The notes: generated by a model not told the origin, from the sequence alone. A DNA stretch of 64,000 nucleotides from Candidatus Burkholderia humilis (GCA_001184405.1 LFMX01000004.1:1-64000), one strand, 5' to 3'; positions 9,576 through 20,433 are shown, counted from the first letter of the stretch. Numbers and translations: made by a program.

Positions 9576-11256
9576 TCAGAACCTTTCCCACTCTTCGGTA
9601 CCCGCATGCGCCCGCGACGTAAATGCTCGGCGCTTCTTTGGGCCCACGGACTGAAGATGCGTCGTCGAACCGAACTCTTGTCCCTTCGATGTGCTCTGGT
9701 GGTTGGTCCTGAACACCGATACAGCATCGTTAAGCTTACGGCCTTGATCTTCCAGCGACTTGGATGCCGTCGCAGCTTCCTCAACGAGCGCAGCGTTTTG
9801 CTGCGTGACTTCGTCCATTTGCGTCACCGCCTGATTGACCTGCTCAATGCCTCGGCTTTGTTCGGTCGACGCGGCCGCGATCTCGCCCATGATGTCCGTC
9901 ACCTTTGCGATCGCCTGCGTGACGTTGGACATGGTCGTGCCAGCCTTATCAGCGAGCGTTGACCAGTCCCGTATTTTCTGAACGGATGCATTGATCAGTT
10001 CCTTAATATCCTTGGCCCCACTGGACGAGCGCTGGGCGAGGCTTCGCACTTCACTTGCGACCACGGCCTTGCTCGCCAGCGCGAGCCGCTTCAACCGCGG
10101 CATTCAACGCCAGAATATTGGTCTGAAACGCGATCCCTTCGATGATGCCCGTGATATTGGCGATCTCGGTCGAGTTGGCGCTGATCTCGTTCATCGTACT
10201 GACGACTTGGGTGACCACCGCATTGCCTTCGTGTGCGACTTCCGACGCGTTGGCGGACAACGCGCTGGCGTGCTGCGCATTGTCGGCGTTTTGCTTCACG
10301 GTGGAAGTCAATTCCTCCATGCTGGCTGCGGTTTCCTGCAACGACGCGGATTGCTGCTCCGTTCGCGATGAGAGATCGACGTTGCCAGAAGCAATCTCGG
10401 CTGAGCCGGTTGTTATGCTATCGACGGCCGTACGAACTTGGCCAATCAGTTCAACGAGGCTGGTCTGCATGTGACTCATCGAGGCGAGGACGCTACCCGC
10501 CGGCGCACGGTTCGCGTGAGCGACAGGACTCAAATCCCCTGCCGCAATACGTTGCGCAACGATCCCCAGTGCGTCCGGCTCTGCACCGAGCGCACGCAAT
10601 AAACTGCGTGTGATCAGAATACCTGCGACGACCGCGAGCAACACGGAACCCAGGCAAATGGCAATCGACACATTGCGTTGTTCGGCATACCGTGCCTCCG
10701 AATCCCGAACCAATTCGACTTCGCGGCTGTTCGTGTAGTCCGCGTAGCCGTCGGTTGCCTTGATCAGCGTGGCCAGAAGCGGGCGGCACGCGTCGTTGAT
10801 GGTTTTGACTGCTTCCTCCCGCTTGCCCTGGCTGGCGAGGCTCACGATGGTGTTGGCGACCGGTGTGTATTTCGCTTCAATCTGGTTGATCTCGCTGAGG
10901 AGGGCTCGCGCCTGATCTGTGGTGTCCGTGGTAGACCGGATCATCTCGTTGAGTTTGCGCAGCGACCTTTCGACATCTCGCTGCGCTTGCGCTTCGACGG
11001 CCTTCTCTGATTCAAAATCGCTTGGCGCGGTGACCAGGGCCATGTTGCGCGCGGCGATCGCACGACGATCGACCGCAGTGCGCACATTGACCGCCATGTC
11101 TGCATGCGCGCTGATACCGGAGATATATTGCGTGAATCGATCGTTGGCGTCGCCCAACGCCTTAAGCGAAAGGCCGGAGACGAGCATCACGATGGCCGCG
11201 AGCAGGCCGAAAGACCACGAAAGCTTTGCCTTCACTGATAAGCGGGCGATGTGCAT
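9576..11256 (-). pseudogene. Methyl-accepting chemotaxis protein, deletion in the signalling tip
   Basis: The start [20 protein letters not shown] begins membrane helix 1 (about residues 10-30). A four-helix-bundle sensor domain follows to about residue 185, then helix 2 ([19 protein letters not shown]), a HAMP segment and the coiled-coil signalling domain. At the hairpin tip the family consensus [15 protein letters not shown] is broken: GEQGRG is in one frame and [13 protein letters not shown] in another near 10070. The codons for Phe-Ala-Val are missing. The rest of the signalling helix, including adaptation regions, continues to 9576. Without the tip the receptor cannot engage CheA/CheW. 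No che genes are nearby. Confidence 0.88.
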
Positions 11257-11538
11257 AGTAATACTGAAACGAGCAGGAAAAAGGCGTGGCGATCCACGTA
11301 TACCCGAACGGTCACCCGCAACGAATGTTGAAACGAGACCGACGTCAGTAGCATTACGGCCATCTGTTATGTGACTGTAGGGTGACATGCATGATAGATA
11401 GCTATCGATTCTGTAGTCGGAACTTTGCGCACAGTTGATGCTCGGATTCTTTTATGAGGTTACAGTCGTGTAGGTACCGCTTAATCGGAGGCCAGCTTTG
11501 ATTAAGGCGCCCCATCTGATGCCAGTGGACCAGACGAT

Positions 11539-12804
11539 TTGGATAATTTGATGCGACGGGAGATGCCGAGGGGTAACAGCCCGGCGCGCTTGACTGCGCG
11601 AATTAATGCGCCAGCGGAGCCGCTACAGGATCTGGCGGTGCGCTATGGGATCGGGCCAATTGAGGTGCCCACCCTCAGCGGCAAGACCGTCGAGATCGCA
11701 CCGTTCGAAGTCGGCAAGATGATCGCCGATGGTCTCGGTCGCTTCTGTCGCTCGGCCGACGACATGCCTAAGGCGGCCCATGTGGCGGTAAACGAAAAGG
11801 TGCGCGAGGATGCCGCCGAATGGCTACGCCAGCAGCTACGTCCTAGCATCGCCCGGCTTTGGCAGGAGAGCATTGACTCTCGCGGACGCAGCGCGATACA
11901 GCCCGACGTCTATCTGAAAGTGTGGGCGCAAGGCATGCCTCATATCGATACGGACTTCATACTTTTCGACGAAGCCTAGGACAGCGATGGCGTCATGCTC
12001 TCGGTTTTGGCGCAGCAGCGCCACGCACAGAAGATCTATGTAGGCGATCCGTACCAGCAGATTTACGAATAGCGCGGTGCGATCAACGCGATGGCGCAGA
12101 TCGAGGCACCTGAGCGGGCACTGACGGAATCGTTTCGGTTCGGCCTTACGTTCGCTGCGCTCGCCAGTCGTGTACTGACCTTGCTTGGCGAGGCGACGCC
12201 GATCCGCGGCCAACCGAGTATCTGCTCGATCATGGTCGAAGATCCGGCGGCCGCGCCGCCCGTCGACGCGGTCTTATGCCGCAAGAACGCCACTGCGATC
12301 TGGCAGTTCGCCGCGGGCATCGAAATGGGGCATCGACCCGCCATTCGCATGAATCCGGGCGAGATCACTGCGTTCGCCGATGGCGCGGATCAGTTGCTCG
12401 CCGGCCGTCGCGCCTTTCGTCCGGCGGCTTTGTCGCTATTCGAGAATTGGAAAGACGTACAATCGTTCGCACGCAGTGCGGTAGGGCAAGACCTATTGCC
12501 GGTGGTCGAGATCGTGGAGGATCGAGGCACCGACTATCTGCGCGCCCTCGCCCAACGACAGACGCCCGAGGCCCAGGCTGATTACGTTATTTCCACTGTC
12601 CACCGCGCCAAGGGATTGGAATGGAAGCGCGTACGTGTCGTCAACGACTTTCGGTTCAAGATTGAAAATGGTCGCCTGACGTTGGACGATGACGAGATGC
12701 GCTTGCTTTACGTCGCCTTGACGCGTGCAGAACACGTGCTTGACCTCTCCGACCTGCGCGACGAACTCTTGCGCCTCTTCAACATTCCTTTCGCGCGGTA
12801 TTGA
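11539..12804 (+). pseudogene. UvrD-like superfamily I helicase, truncated, two amber stops
   Basis: The frame keeps helicase motif II (FILFDEA followed by TAG where Gln is expected) and motif III (IYVGDPYQQIYE followed by TAG where Trp is expected). Motif IV-like LTESFRFG, motif V (STVHRAKGLEWKRVRV) and motif VI (DEMRLLYVALTRAEHVLDL) follow. The reading frame is otherwise uninterrupted through both TAGs at about 11978 and 12070. The N-terminus with motif I (Walker A, GxGKT) is missing. Relatives I know are about 480-500 residues, standalone ATPases of unknown cellular role. Two point mutations plus a 5' deletion make it inactive. Confidence 0.85.
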
Positions 12805-12879
12805 GCGTGGAGTACGGTCGAACGTAACGTTGCCAATCGCTAGGCCGCCTTCCTTGACTTTGAATCCACACTCATACGC

Positions 12880-13071
12880 TTGATGTGCGTTGTGGCATGG
12901 TGTCGCTGGGCACGACTGGCCGAGCGACACGCCGTGTTGGAAGAATCCACGGCTGAGCGTCAAGATGCGGAAAGTGCCCGAACCAAGTTGGCCAAAGCGC
13001 TGCTACGTCTAGAAATGATGCCGAGCTTGAAGCACGAGATTGACGCTTTGCAGCTCGCGATCAAGGACTGA
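12880..13071 (+). CDS. Small coiled-coil hypothetical protein, 63 aa
   Basis: The frame encodes a short N-terminal hydrophobic/aromatic stretch (MMCVVAWCRWARLAE) and then a charged helix (ERQDAESARTKLAKALLRLE) ending KHEIDALQLAIKD, consistent with a coiled coil. It ends 25 bases before the next small gene and shares its strand, so the 12880-13762 genes may form one operon. I recognise no family. The upstream 75 bases hold no clear promoter. May be the truncated end of a longer protein. Confidence 0.35.
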   Translation: MMCVVAWCRWARLAERHAVLEESTAERQDAESARTKLAKALLRLEMMPSLKHEIDALQLAIKD

Positions 13072-13096
13072 ACGTAGTAGACACGGAGAGAAAGCG

Positions 13097-13261
13097 GTGA
13101 CGCTCTACTACAAAGCGATCTGCCACGCGAAAAGCGAACTCGCCCCGCTTGCCTCCTACAGCGACGTCGAACTATTCTAGTTGGCGTTAGTCAAAGACGC
13201 GACTAGGGAAATGACCCGCAATCAGATTCGGGAGATGTTGAAGGTATGGTGCGCGCCGTGA
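13097..13261 (+). pseudogene. Small gene with in-frame amber stop, coupled to DUF3717 gene
   Basis: A GTG at 13097 is preceded by GGAGAG at the right distance (13085-13090). The frame encodes VTLYYKAICHAKSELAPLAS, then SDVELF, a TAG at 13178-13180, then LALVKDATREMTRNQIREML and KVWCAP before TGA at 13259-13261. The frame is open on both sides of the TAG. Its final TGA overlaps the GTG start of the next gene (GTGA), the classic arrangement for translational coupling. I infer a former small protein of about 54 residues inactivated by one point mutation. Function unknown. Confidence 0.45.
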
Positions 13262-13485
13262 AGACAAGTTATTCGATAACCGAGATAGAGACCGCGATTA
13301 ACTACTGGCGGTCGAAGCAAGCGTCAGGGGAGGATCTTTCCGTTTGTCCGAGAGCAAGTGCTCTCGCCGACGTGTACGGAGCAATGATCTTCTACCGACG
13401 AGAAAGAGTCGATGGCAAAACCCTAACGGCATACCAAAACGAAACAATGAATCTCGCGCTTTACCAACGGGAACTGCCTCTATAA
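13258..13485 (+). CDS. DUF3717 domain protein
   Basis: The protein reads YSITEIETAINYWRSKQASG, then SVCPRASALADVYGAMIFYR and a helical tail, matching the DUF3717 family found almost only in Burkholderiales (I/L-E-x-A-I-N-Y-W-R and C-x-x-A-x-x-L-A-D-V-Y-G). I choose the GTG at 13258 because it overlaps the upstream stop codon as GTGA and because homologs start with M-K-T/x-Y-x-I-T-E; the ATG at 13246 would add four residues. Length (75 aa) is typical. The family has no known function. Confidence 0.75.
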   Translation: MKTSYSITEIETAINYWRSKQASGEDLSVCPRASALADVYGAMIFYRRERVDGKTLTAYQNETMNLALYQRELPL

Positions 13486-13504
13486 ATGGAATCAGCAAAA
13501 AGCA

Positions 13505-13762
13505 ATGAATGACGATAACACCGCAGTCGTATGGATCGAGACCGAGGATGCAGACGGCCACTGCACCAATGTCTTGAGCAAGGAAGTGCCAAAAGCCGAT
13601 GCGCTGCGAATGTTCGCGGCTGCGAGCAGCGACGACGATAGTACGGAAGTCTACCGAGCGAGTCGGCGAATCCATGACGTGGCAGAGCGAATTGTGACAG
13701 AGGTAAACGTTCGTTTCAGAATAAGCCCGGGCGTCGCTTTCGACGCTCATTCAACGCTTTGA
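13505..13762 (+). CDS. Acidic hypothetical protein, 85 aa
   Basis: The frame begins MNDDNTAVVWIETEDADGHC and contains LRMFAAASSDDDSTEVYRAS and RIHDVAERIVTEVNVRF. It is acidic, probably alpha/beta, with no signal peptide. It starts 20 bases after the DUF3717 gene on the same strand and is likely part of the same transcript. No family recognised. Confidence 0.45.
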   Translation: MNDDNTAVVWIETEDADGHCTNVLSKEVPKADALRMFAAASSDDDSTEVYRASRRIHDVAERIVTEVNVRFRISPGVAFDAHSTL

Positions 13763-14128
13763 AACGGCGCCGATAGTAAAAGAGGGGCGGTGTGTTCTCG
13801 TGGTTTTTGCGTCGAGGACTTCAGCTTGAGTGTCAACCTGATGCTCGCGTGCTCTGCTCATATGGTCGTCGGCGGAACCAGCGCATGCTTCGATGCAATC
13901 AATCGTAGCTTGGACGCCTGTGGCGAAGTGCCTGGCGGCTAGGGTGTTGGGCATGTTCTAAATTGTGGCGCGTGGCGAAGCCTGCGTCGTGGATGAGCTG
14001 GATGAGCATGAATGAGCCGGGCAAATGAACACTAGTTATCTCTTCGACGAACCCAAGCCGATGATCATTTGGCGGCGCCTGCTTTGGGTGTGGGCTGAGG
14101 TCGGCCGTCAATCGTGGAGAGCAATGGC
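13763..14128. other. Non-coding stretch, no gene seen
   Basis: I found no supported gene, terminator or repeat in these 366 bases. They separate the DUF3717 cluster from the IS3 fragment and probably include the lost end of that IS. Confidence 0.4.
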
Positions 14129-14383
14129 CTAAGCTGCGAGTCGCATCTTATTAAATTGTTGGGTGAAGGTGGCAGGAGACAGATAGCCAAGACGGGCCTG
14201 CTTTCGCTGCCGGTTGTAAAAGATCTCGATATATTCGGTGACGGCCTGTCGAGCCTCAGCGCGTGTCGCGAACCGGCAGTGATGCACGAGTTCGTTTTTG
14301 AGCGACCCCCAGAAGCTTTCCATTGGCGCGTTGTCGTAGCAATCGCCTTTGCGGCTCATCGACATCGTCATACCGAACAACAT
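14129..14383 (-). pseudogene. IS3 family transposase OrfB, C-terminal fragment
   Basis: The minus strand encodes MSRKGDCYDNAPMESFWGSL followed by KNELVHHCRFATRAEARQAV and YNRQRKQARLGYLSPATF. This is the end of the IS3-type integrase core, with the last catalytic Glu in M-E-S-F-W and the conserved LGYLSP motif. Only about the last 75 residues of some 280 remain. The 5' side is cut at about 14383, where unrelated sequence begins. No terminal inverted repeat is recognisable. Confidence 0.85.
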
Positions 14384-14547
14384 TCGCCGCTTCGGGCGCT
14401 ACCGGCTGCATCTGGAACGTCCGCCCGAAAGCTGGATCAACGATGCGCTGTTTGGCTGGGCGGTCCGGCCTCACGACGAAATGAGGTAACGCTGGATGAG
14501 TGCGAGAGCCGCGGTGACTACCACCCCCGTACGGTGAAGTTGATGCC

Positions 14548-14867
14548 GCCGCACTGGAGAGACTGCAGCTGCGCTATGACACGACGCAGGTGCTCGATGC
14601 GGTAGATCGCTCGACGATCTGTGTACAGGCCTTAACGATCTGGAAGGCCTGCGGGACGATCTGTTGCGCCTGCATGGCATCGTGCATGCACTCGTCAACG
14701 GTGCGAACTTCGCGGCAACAACCCGGGACGTGTCGTTTGTCGAGCAGATCGAGAACGTGCTTGACCAGATCGATCACTATGTCGCCGGACTATTATCGAT
14801 CCGTGATGTGCTGCGCCCGCTCGAAGCGCTCCGCCATGAAGATCTGGCTGGTCCGGATCACGATTGA
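14548..14867 (+). pseudogene. Conserved hypothetical protein, frameshifted
   Basis: Two frames together make one helical protein. EVDAAALERLQLRYDTTQVL in the first frame is continued after an indel near 14610 by GLNDLEGLRDDLLRLHGIVH, FVEQIENVLDQIDHYVAGLL and IRDVLRPLEALRHEDLAG in the second, ending at 14867. The pattern is an amphipathic, possibly four-helix protein of about 105 residues. I have a vague sense of similar small proteins in Burkholderia accessory regions but cannot name the family. It converges with the integrase gene. Confidence 0.5.
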
Positions 14868-14933
14868 GCCTGCAGCGAATCTCCCCCGGTACGTATCCGT
14901 CACGGGATGTGGAGTGACGCCTTGATCCAGCGG

Positions 14934-15803
14934 TTATGGCGCAGGCAATGCGATGACTGGTCGTTCCTGCACGGCCATGCCTGGTGTGGCGAGTGCCGAT
15001 TCGATGCGGTGTTGCGCGAACGGATCGGCCGCATCGATGTAGCGCATCGCGGAACGCACGTCTTTCCAGCCAACGTACTGCATCAACATCTTCAGATCCC
15101 ATCCGTTCGAGTTGGCCCACGTTGCGAAGCCCCGCCGTAGCGAATGGCTGCTATAGCTGTCCGGCGCGGCCAGGCCTGCTGCATGGAAAAGCGCGCGCAA
15201 CAGCGGCACGAAGCTGCACGCATGCAGTCCCTCGTCGCGGATGTTTCCCCAGCGGTCTATGCTCCGGAACACGGTCCCTTCCGTCAGGCCGGACGCCGCA
15301 ATCCACGCCTCGCAGGCCGTCACCGGACACAGGCGAGAAAGTGCCGGGGCCTTGAAGGTCGTGCCCAGCTGCGCGCGGTCCCCTTTCGTGCGCGGCAGGT
15401 ACAACGTCATACCGCGGCCCGCTTCAACAGCTACGTGCTCGATTCGCAGCCGGCTGAGTTCGTCCGAGCGAAAACCGCGCCAGAAACCCAGCAGCACCAG
15501 CGCCCGGTTGCGAATGCACGCGAGGTGCTCGCGCCCCTCAGCTTCCCTGGCGATCTGCTGATCGAGCCAGGTCGTGAGCTTTTCGAGCTGCATGGGCTTC
15601 GCCCGCTTCTCGCTTGCGGGATGCAGCGCGACGATACCTCTCAGAACCTTGCGCACATTTGGGGCCTTCGTCCGTCGGATCCGGAAAACCCTACGTCTGA
15701 TGCCATTGCGCGAGCGCTGCAAGCCGCGAGCGCAGGGTATTGACCGACAGGGTTTCTGCGTAATCGGCAAGGTACCGAGCAATCAAGTCAGCGCTCGCCG
15801 GAA
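14934..15803 (-). pseudogene. Tyrosine recombinase (integrase), frameshifted and cut at its 5' end
   Basis: The catalytic domain is well preserved: the first Arg in GFRSDELSRL, the box II motif HSLRRGFATWA, a W/H-position motif in MLMQYVGWKDVRSAM and the nucleophile Tyr in MRYIDAADP. The N-terminal core-binding part (SADLIARYLADYAETLSVNT) is in another frame, with a shift near 15700. The 5' end of the gene is missing because the GC-rich sequence stops at about 15803, where plant-like AT-rich DNA begins. Intact relatives are about 320 residues. Probably the integrase of a lost island; I could not find att repeats. Confidence 0.85.
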
Positions 15804-16473
15804 AAAATATGTGAAAAAGAAGAAAAGAAAAGCTTGTTGAAAAGGGAAAAATGAAGAGGTGAATTGTTTTGGCTTGAATGTGTTGTTCATTCTGATTTGG
15901 ATCAATGTTCTTTACATTATACATTGTTTGTTTGATCCAAGATTGACAAGAAGAAGTTTTTGAGCTTGTCCTGATCTATTACTGTGAAGGGTGTTTATTG
16001 AATGAGTGTGGGGTTATGATATTATGGGGTTCATGGTTGTGAAGGAGTATGTTCTTATGTGCATTTCATTATTTATAAAGCTCTTTCATTCTGCTCAAAT
16101 TTTATCTGTACCACTTCTTTAGCCAATACCCTAGCCTAACGTTACAAGCTTAAAAGTCCTACCTGATTTGAGTTGGACTGGTTGTCTCTAATTAGTGGAG
16201 AGATGTGAGAAGAGTAAGTTTATGGGGTGTTAGAATCAACTTTTAGTTTGCATATGTTAAGCTAAGTGTCTTATTTTTGAACTTAATTGCACGGCTATTG
16301 CACACACACACTCTCAGATTTTGTGAGATGGAGCATATGAGCATTTGAATTGTGATTCTGCTAGCTAATGTTGGTTGATCTCTTGATTATTATGTGGACA
16401 TGATGAAAACTATTTTTCATGAAATATCTTTTGGATTTTTATTAATTTATTTTGCTCGAGGACGATCAAAGCT

Positions 16474-17218
16474 AAGTGTGGGGTAATTTGATAAGTGCAT
16501 AATTTATACATATTTTATTTATCAATTACCATGGTTTAATTTGATTTTTAATGAATTATTTGAATTATTTGGATTATTTGTCTTTATTGGGTTTAATATT
16601 TTGATTGCAGAAAAATAGGCAAATTGGGTCTTAAAATGAAGATCTTAATTAATTATGTTGATTGGAGAAGAGTTGAAGATTAATTGGACATGATTGATGA
16701 AGATTAAGGAGGAAGATTGAAGCTTGAAGAGAAGAAAATAGAAGAAGAAAGAAATAAAAGAAATAAAAAAAAGAGAAAAAAAGAAGATGAAGAGCACGGA
16801 TGCATTTGAAGCAAGGCTCCAGTCGGGCGCGTGCGCTACACGCGCCCGGAACAAATGAAAAAGCCCCCTCGCATGGCGCGGGGCGGTCTGAGACAGAGAG
16901 GCGCGCGCGTGTCTCTCACGCGCGCGCCGATGTTGCATGTTGGTGCTGTTGTTTTGATTTATTTGTGGGTCCCACAGCTTGTATTGGTTTTCCTCTTTTC
17001 TAAGGCACGAGAATTGTATCCCACATCGCTTATTTATCCCTAGATCTCTCCATTCTTTACCTATAAATACCCCCTAGTCTCATACCTTAGAACATACTTT
17101 TTGTACATGTGTTACATACTTTATATACATATGTTACAGACTTTCTAGTGAACGTTTTTACAGACACTTTTTATAGTCGCCAGAAATCTCTTAGTGTTCA
17201 GAATGGAACCTACATTAC
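16474..17218 (+). repeat. Plant LTR with preceding polypurine tract (Tat/Ty3-gypsy type)
   Basis: CTCGAGGACGATCAAAGC followed by AAGTGTGGGG (16474-16483) is the characteristic 3' untranslated end and polypurine tract of plant Tat-lineage elements. It runs into TGATAAGTGCATAATTT (from 16489), a typical LTR start. A TATA-like CTATAAATACC lies at 17061-17071, about where an LTR promoter would be. I place the LTR end near 17218 (…ACATTACA) only tentatively. Sequence from 15804 to 16473 would then be the 3' internal part of the same element. Confidence 0.5.
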
Positions 17219-17334
17219 AGCTTGTTTTCATTTTTTAATTGATTAATTTTATTTTTATTTTATTTTGTTTATTTTAAATATATTTCTAGGCAAAATTTAT
17301 TAAACCAACTGGGAATTTTTTGACTATGTTGGTT

Positions 17335-18785
17335 TGATTTAATTGTCGGTTCCCAAGAGCGCTTGGATTTAACGTCGCCGGCTCGACTTGACCTCCTTCT
17401 TCTCAAGATCAACCTACACCACTTTGAGGTTTAGAGGCTTTTCTTCTTATTCGTCTTTTCTTGGCCTTGTGTGGTACACCAAATTTTTTCCCCAAATTCA
17501 TCTCCGTCATGTTAAAGAGCTTCATGACTTCCAATGTGCCTCTTGGGATCCATACTTGTGTGACCACTTGCCCTTCATTTTTGCTCTTCCTCTCTTGTGC
17601 TTCAAAGCTCACCGTATGCTCTTCTTTTTCATCACTCGAGTCTTCATGCGATTTTTTCTTTGAACAACTACCAGCCAACACTCCAAAGCATGCCTTAACT
17701 TGAGGAATACATGCCGAATCACATGAATAACACGGTGTACTGTCGGATAGCAATGAGGCATCCTCTCGATGGATAGGCATTTCAGCACCACTGGAGTTGA
17801 TTTATTTTTCACCCGACAAGCATGCTCTACGATCCACTCCTCTCATGCCTTCAAAATTCGATGATTGATGAACGGTTTCTTTAGATGGGTGGCCACCCTT
17901 TAATCCTATTTCCTCACAATGCATCCGCTCATCTTCATCATTTTCACTCGATATGGGAGGAGTCGATTCATGCTTCATTTTCAAGCTTTTTTTTTCGGCA
18001 TCTTCTTCTTCGGATTCATCAATATGCCACGGGAGCTCCTCAAAAAGATGGATGCGCTCATCACGATCATCATCACTATCACTTTCATTGAATGTGTCTT
18101 GAGCTCTATACATGCCGTGATAGAGTTCCGCATCTCGGTCTCCATCCTATACTCCAACCTTTGCACTTGGCAAGCCACAGCTTCAATTCTGGGTTATTCT
18201 TCACATTGCTTAAGTATTTTCTCCACCCGAGACTCTAACGTGTCAAACCGGCTTATAAGAGTCTTCTCCGTATCCGTCAACTCGGCTTGAATAAGCTGCC
18301 ATGTCCTTTGCCTTATGAGATCATTCTTTTCAGCCATTTCCTCCATTCTTGCTTGAAGCAAGTCTAATCTCTCCAATCCCTTGGCTTCAAAGAACTCTCT
18401 CTTTTCCTCTTCATTCCTTAGTGTCATCGCATTCATTTGATCTTGAAGGGTATCCAACTTTTACATCACAAGGTCCTCAAATGAAAGTCTCCCTTGTCCT
18501 CCATTTGCACTCGGGAATGTGCTTGGTAGTGAACCGCATGTCTCATAAAAATCTCCATTTGTATACCCACTCCATTGGTTTGACATTGAACCGTAGCCTT
18601 GTTGATCTTGATAAAAGGTGTCCATTTATTCAAAGCAAATAAAAGCTGCAATAAAAGAGTAAAAAGTGAAACTAAATTCAAAGAAAAATAAACAAAAGAA
18701 ATTACTTATGCCTACTACACTTTACAACACAACAATAACACAAAAAGTATTCAACACCGTAAATTTCTCCCCGGCAACGGCGCCA
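17335..18785 (-). mobile_element. Plant Ty3/gypsy-like element internal region, minus strand
   Basis: Read on the minus strand, the region opens with the primer binding site at 18785-18768. Helical, acidic or coiled-coil frames follow (18457-18194, 18113-17802, 17780-17409). It closes with the GGCGACGTTAA...CAAGCGCTCTTGGGA motif at about 17395-17350 that ends the internal part of Tat/Athila-type elements. No reverse transcriptase or protease motif is present, so it is a short, probably non-autonomous element. The frames are interrupted and unlikely to be functional genes. Confidence 0.55.
18768..18785 (-). other. Primer binding site complementary to plant tRNA-Asp
   Basis: The minus strand reads TGGCGCCGTTGCCGGGGA. 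It is the exact complement of the last 18 bases (with CCA) of plant cytosolic tRNA-Asp(GUC), which end TCCCCGGCAACGGCGCCA. Athila/Tat-type plant retroelements use this primer. The length and exactness make chance unlikely and mark the block as plant DNA. Confidence 0.85.
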
Positions 18786-19223
18786 TTTTGACCAGCTGTT
18801 AACCTAGCGACTAGTGCAAACACTCAGTCAAACAAAATTTATAAACCTAGTGGTAAGCCACTCTAGTCTTATCGTAGTATAGGATTAGGATCTATCTTCT
18901 TTGAACTGACTAGGTGCAGAGATTGAAGTTAGCGATGACTGACCTGATTGCAATATGTTTGGTTGAGTCTTTTGAGTTATTGGGGTGGCTTAGTGCCACA
19001 GAGACATTTCCAGACTACGTTTACTTTTATGCCATTTTATGAATTGACTTGTATTATATTCATTTGGGTTTGTAAGTGATATGTCTGTATTAATAATTTA
19101 CAAGTCTTCCACTGTTGTTAATGGTACAACTCGTGCTATAGCATAGCAATTGAATGTTTGCTTGTGCCCTTGCTCCGGCTTAAGTCGGGATGGGATGGCG
19201 ACCCGGCTAATTTCGAGCGATAA

Positions 19224-19835
19224 ATGGGCCCACGGCTAGCTCTGGAGGTCGGGAAAGCCACAGTTGGTATCAGAGCTGGACCCAGTAGGCCACGATACCC
19301 AGAGGAGACCACCCATACCATTTCATTCTATGATTACGACCTGGACCGTGAGCAGGTTTGTGATCCCGTGATGGATGGAGTATCTCCCTGCCTGTGTGAC
19401 GAAAGACCCCTGTTCTCCTACCCAAATTGGGTAGTCCATCAGCTAGAGATAGAGAGGGAGGAGCTGATTCTGAGATTGTTTGAGGAGAGGAAGGAGCATA
19501 AGGATAGCTCCGACCGCCTGAGCCATAGACTTGAGAGGCTAGAGAAGAGCCTGTTTTATGCCACCCAGGAGAACCAGCAGTTGCAGCAGCGACTGCAACG
19601 CCACGAGGACCGTATTCACAGGGTTCGCATTGCATGTGAGGAGACAGTGGAGATGGAGTCATCTGAACCCGACGAGGCTGCGGAGTCTGAGCCTAGCGTG
19701 AATAGGGAGGAGGGCATTGGTGCAGGAGCTGCGGCTGACGCAGGATATGCCGGAGATGATGAGGCAGTTTCGGATGAGGCGAAGGAGGAGGATGAGCGTG
19801 CGATGGCCGCTTTGGATAGGACTCCTTCTACTTAG
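19224..19835 (+). CDS. Plant retroelement coiled-coil frame upstream of gag
   Basis: The frame encodes a coiled-coil protein (LERLEKSLFYATQENQQLQQ, RLQRHEDRIHRVRI) with an acidic tail (DEAKEEDERAMAALD). The first ATG at 19224 precedes the primer binding site at 19265, so the true start, if any, is probably the later Met at about 19371. Frames of this kind between the primer site and gag occur in some plant Ty3/gypsy elements. Not a bacterial gene. Confidence 0.4.
   Translation: MGPRLALEVGKATVGIRAGPSRPRYPEETTHTISFYDYDLDREQVCDPVMDGVSPCLCDERPLFSYPNWVVHQLEIEREELILRLFEERKEHKDSSDRLSHRLERLEKSLFYATQENQQLQQRLQRHEDRIHRVRIACEETVEMESSEPDEAAESEPSVNREEGIGAGAAADAGYAGDDEAVSDEAKEEDERAMAALDRTPST
19265..19276 (+). 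other. Primer binding site, initiator tRNA-Met type
   Basis: TGGTATCAGAGC matches the first 12 bases of the complement of plant initiator tRNA-Met (…GCTCTGATACCA). It follows CCACAGT, as usual just after the 5' LTR end of plant Ty3/gypsy and Ty1/copia elements. The upstream stretch from about 18797 (TGTTAACC...) to 19262 would be the LTR. It is a second element, in the opposite orientation to the tRNA-Asp one. Confidence 0.75.
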
Positions 19836-20160
19836 AGAGAGTGTTTGGTTATGATCTTTTGTTGTATATAGTGTAGTTTTTGCAAGGCTTAGGGCCTTAA
19901 GACTCTTAGTTAGTTTATGTTTGAGTTTTATGAATTTACTAGTTAAGTACGTGTATAAATAGTTTGATCTTTTCCTCAGACTTCTAGAAGGAAAAGATTA
20001 CCATATTCTGTGTATCATGATTTTGGTATGGCCATGATATAAACGAATGTGCGTTATTAAATGGTTATCCAACTTGCGTTCTACCTTGCTATTCATCCAA
20101 CTTGCATTATTAAGTTCATGCTTAAGTAAGTTGTATGTATTCTAACTTTTATGAATACAG

Positions 20161-20399
20161 ATGGATCCCGCAAGTGTTAATCGAGAGGAGGGACAAGGTA
20201 GCACCAGAAATAATGGAACCCCTTCTATTGAAGCCACGTTGGCTGAACTGATGAGTTTTGTGAAGCGACAGGAGGACCAGATAACAAGGCAAGGAGAAAC
20301 GATCAACGAGTTACGTCAAGGTGGTGAACATAGAGAAATGGGTGTAGAAACTGGTGATCAAGTTTTGGAACGATTTCTCAAGGGGGAGCCGCCCACTGT
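20161..20399 (+). CDS. Plant retroelement gag-like N-terminus, cut by a G run
   Basis: MDPASVNREEGQGSTRNNGT opens a frame with a polar helix (ATLAELMSFVKRQEDQITRQ) and VLERFLKGEPPTV. The F-L-K-x-x-P-P-T motif is where plant Ty3/gypsy Gag proteins begin their conserved capsid region (…PPxFxG). The frame is cut right after PPTV by the G run at 20400. The missing capsid domain shows that the downstream sequence is not the native continuation. Confidence 0.5.

Positions 20400-20433
<34 letters not shown>

Noticed and set aside
14385-14475. Short frame after the IS3 fragment (ESWINDALFGWAVRPHDEM)
   Set aside because: Protein-like but too short, with no start and no family; may be a sliver of a deleted gene.
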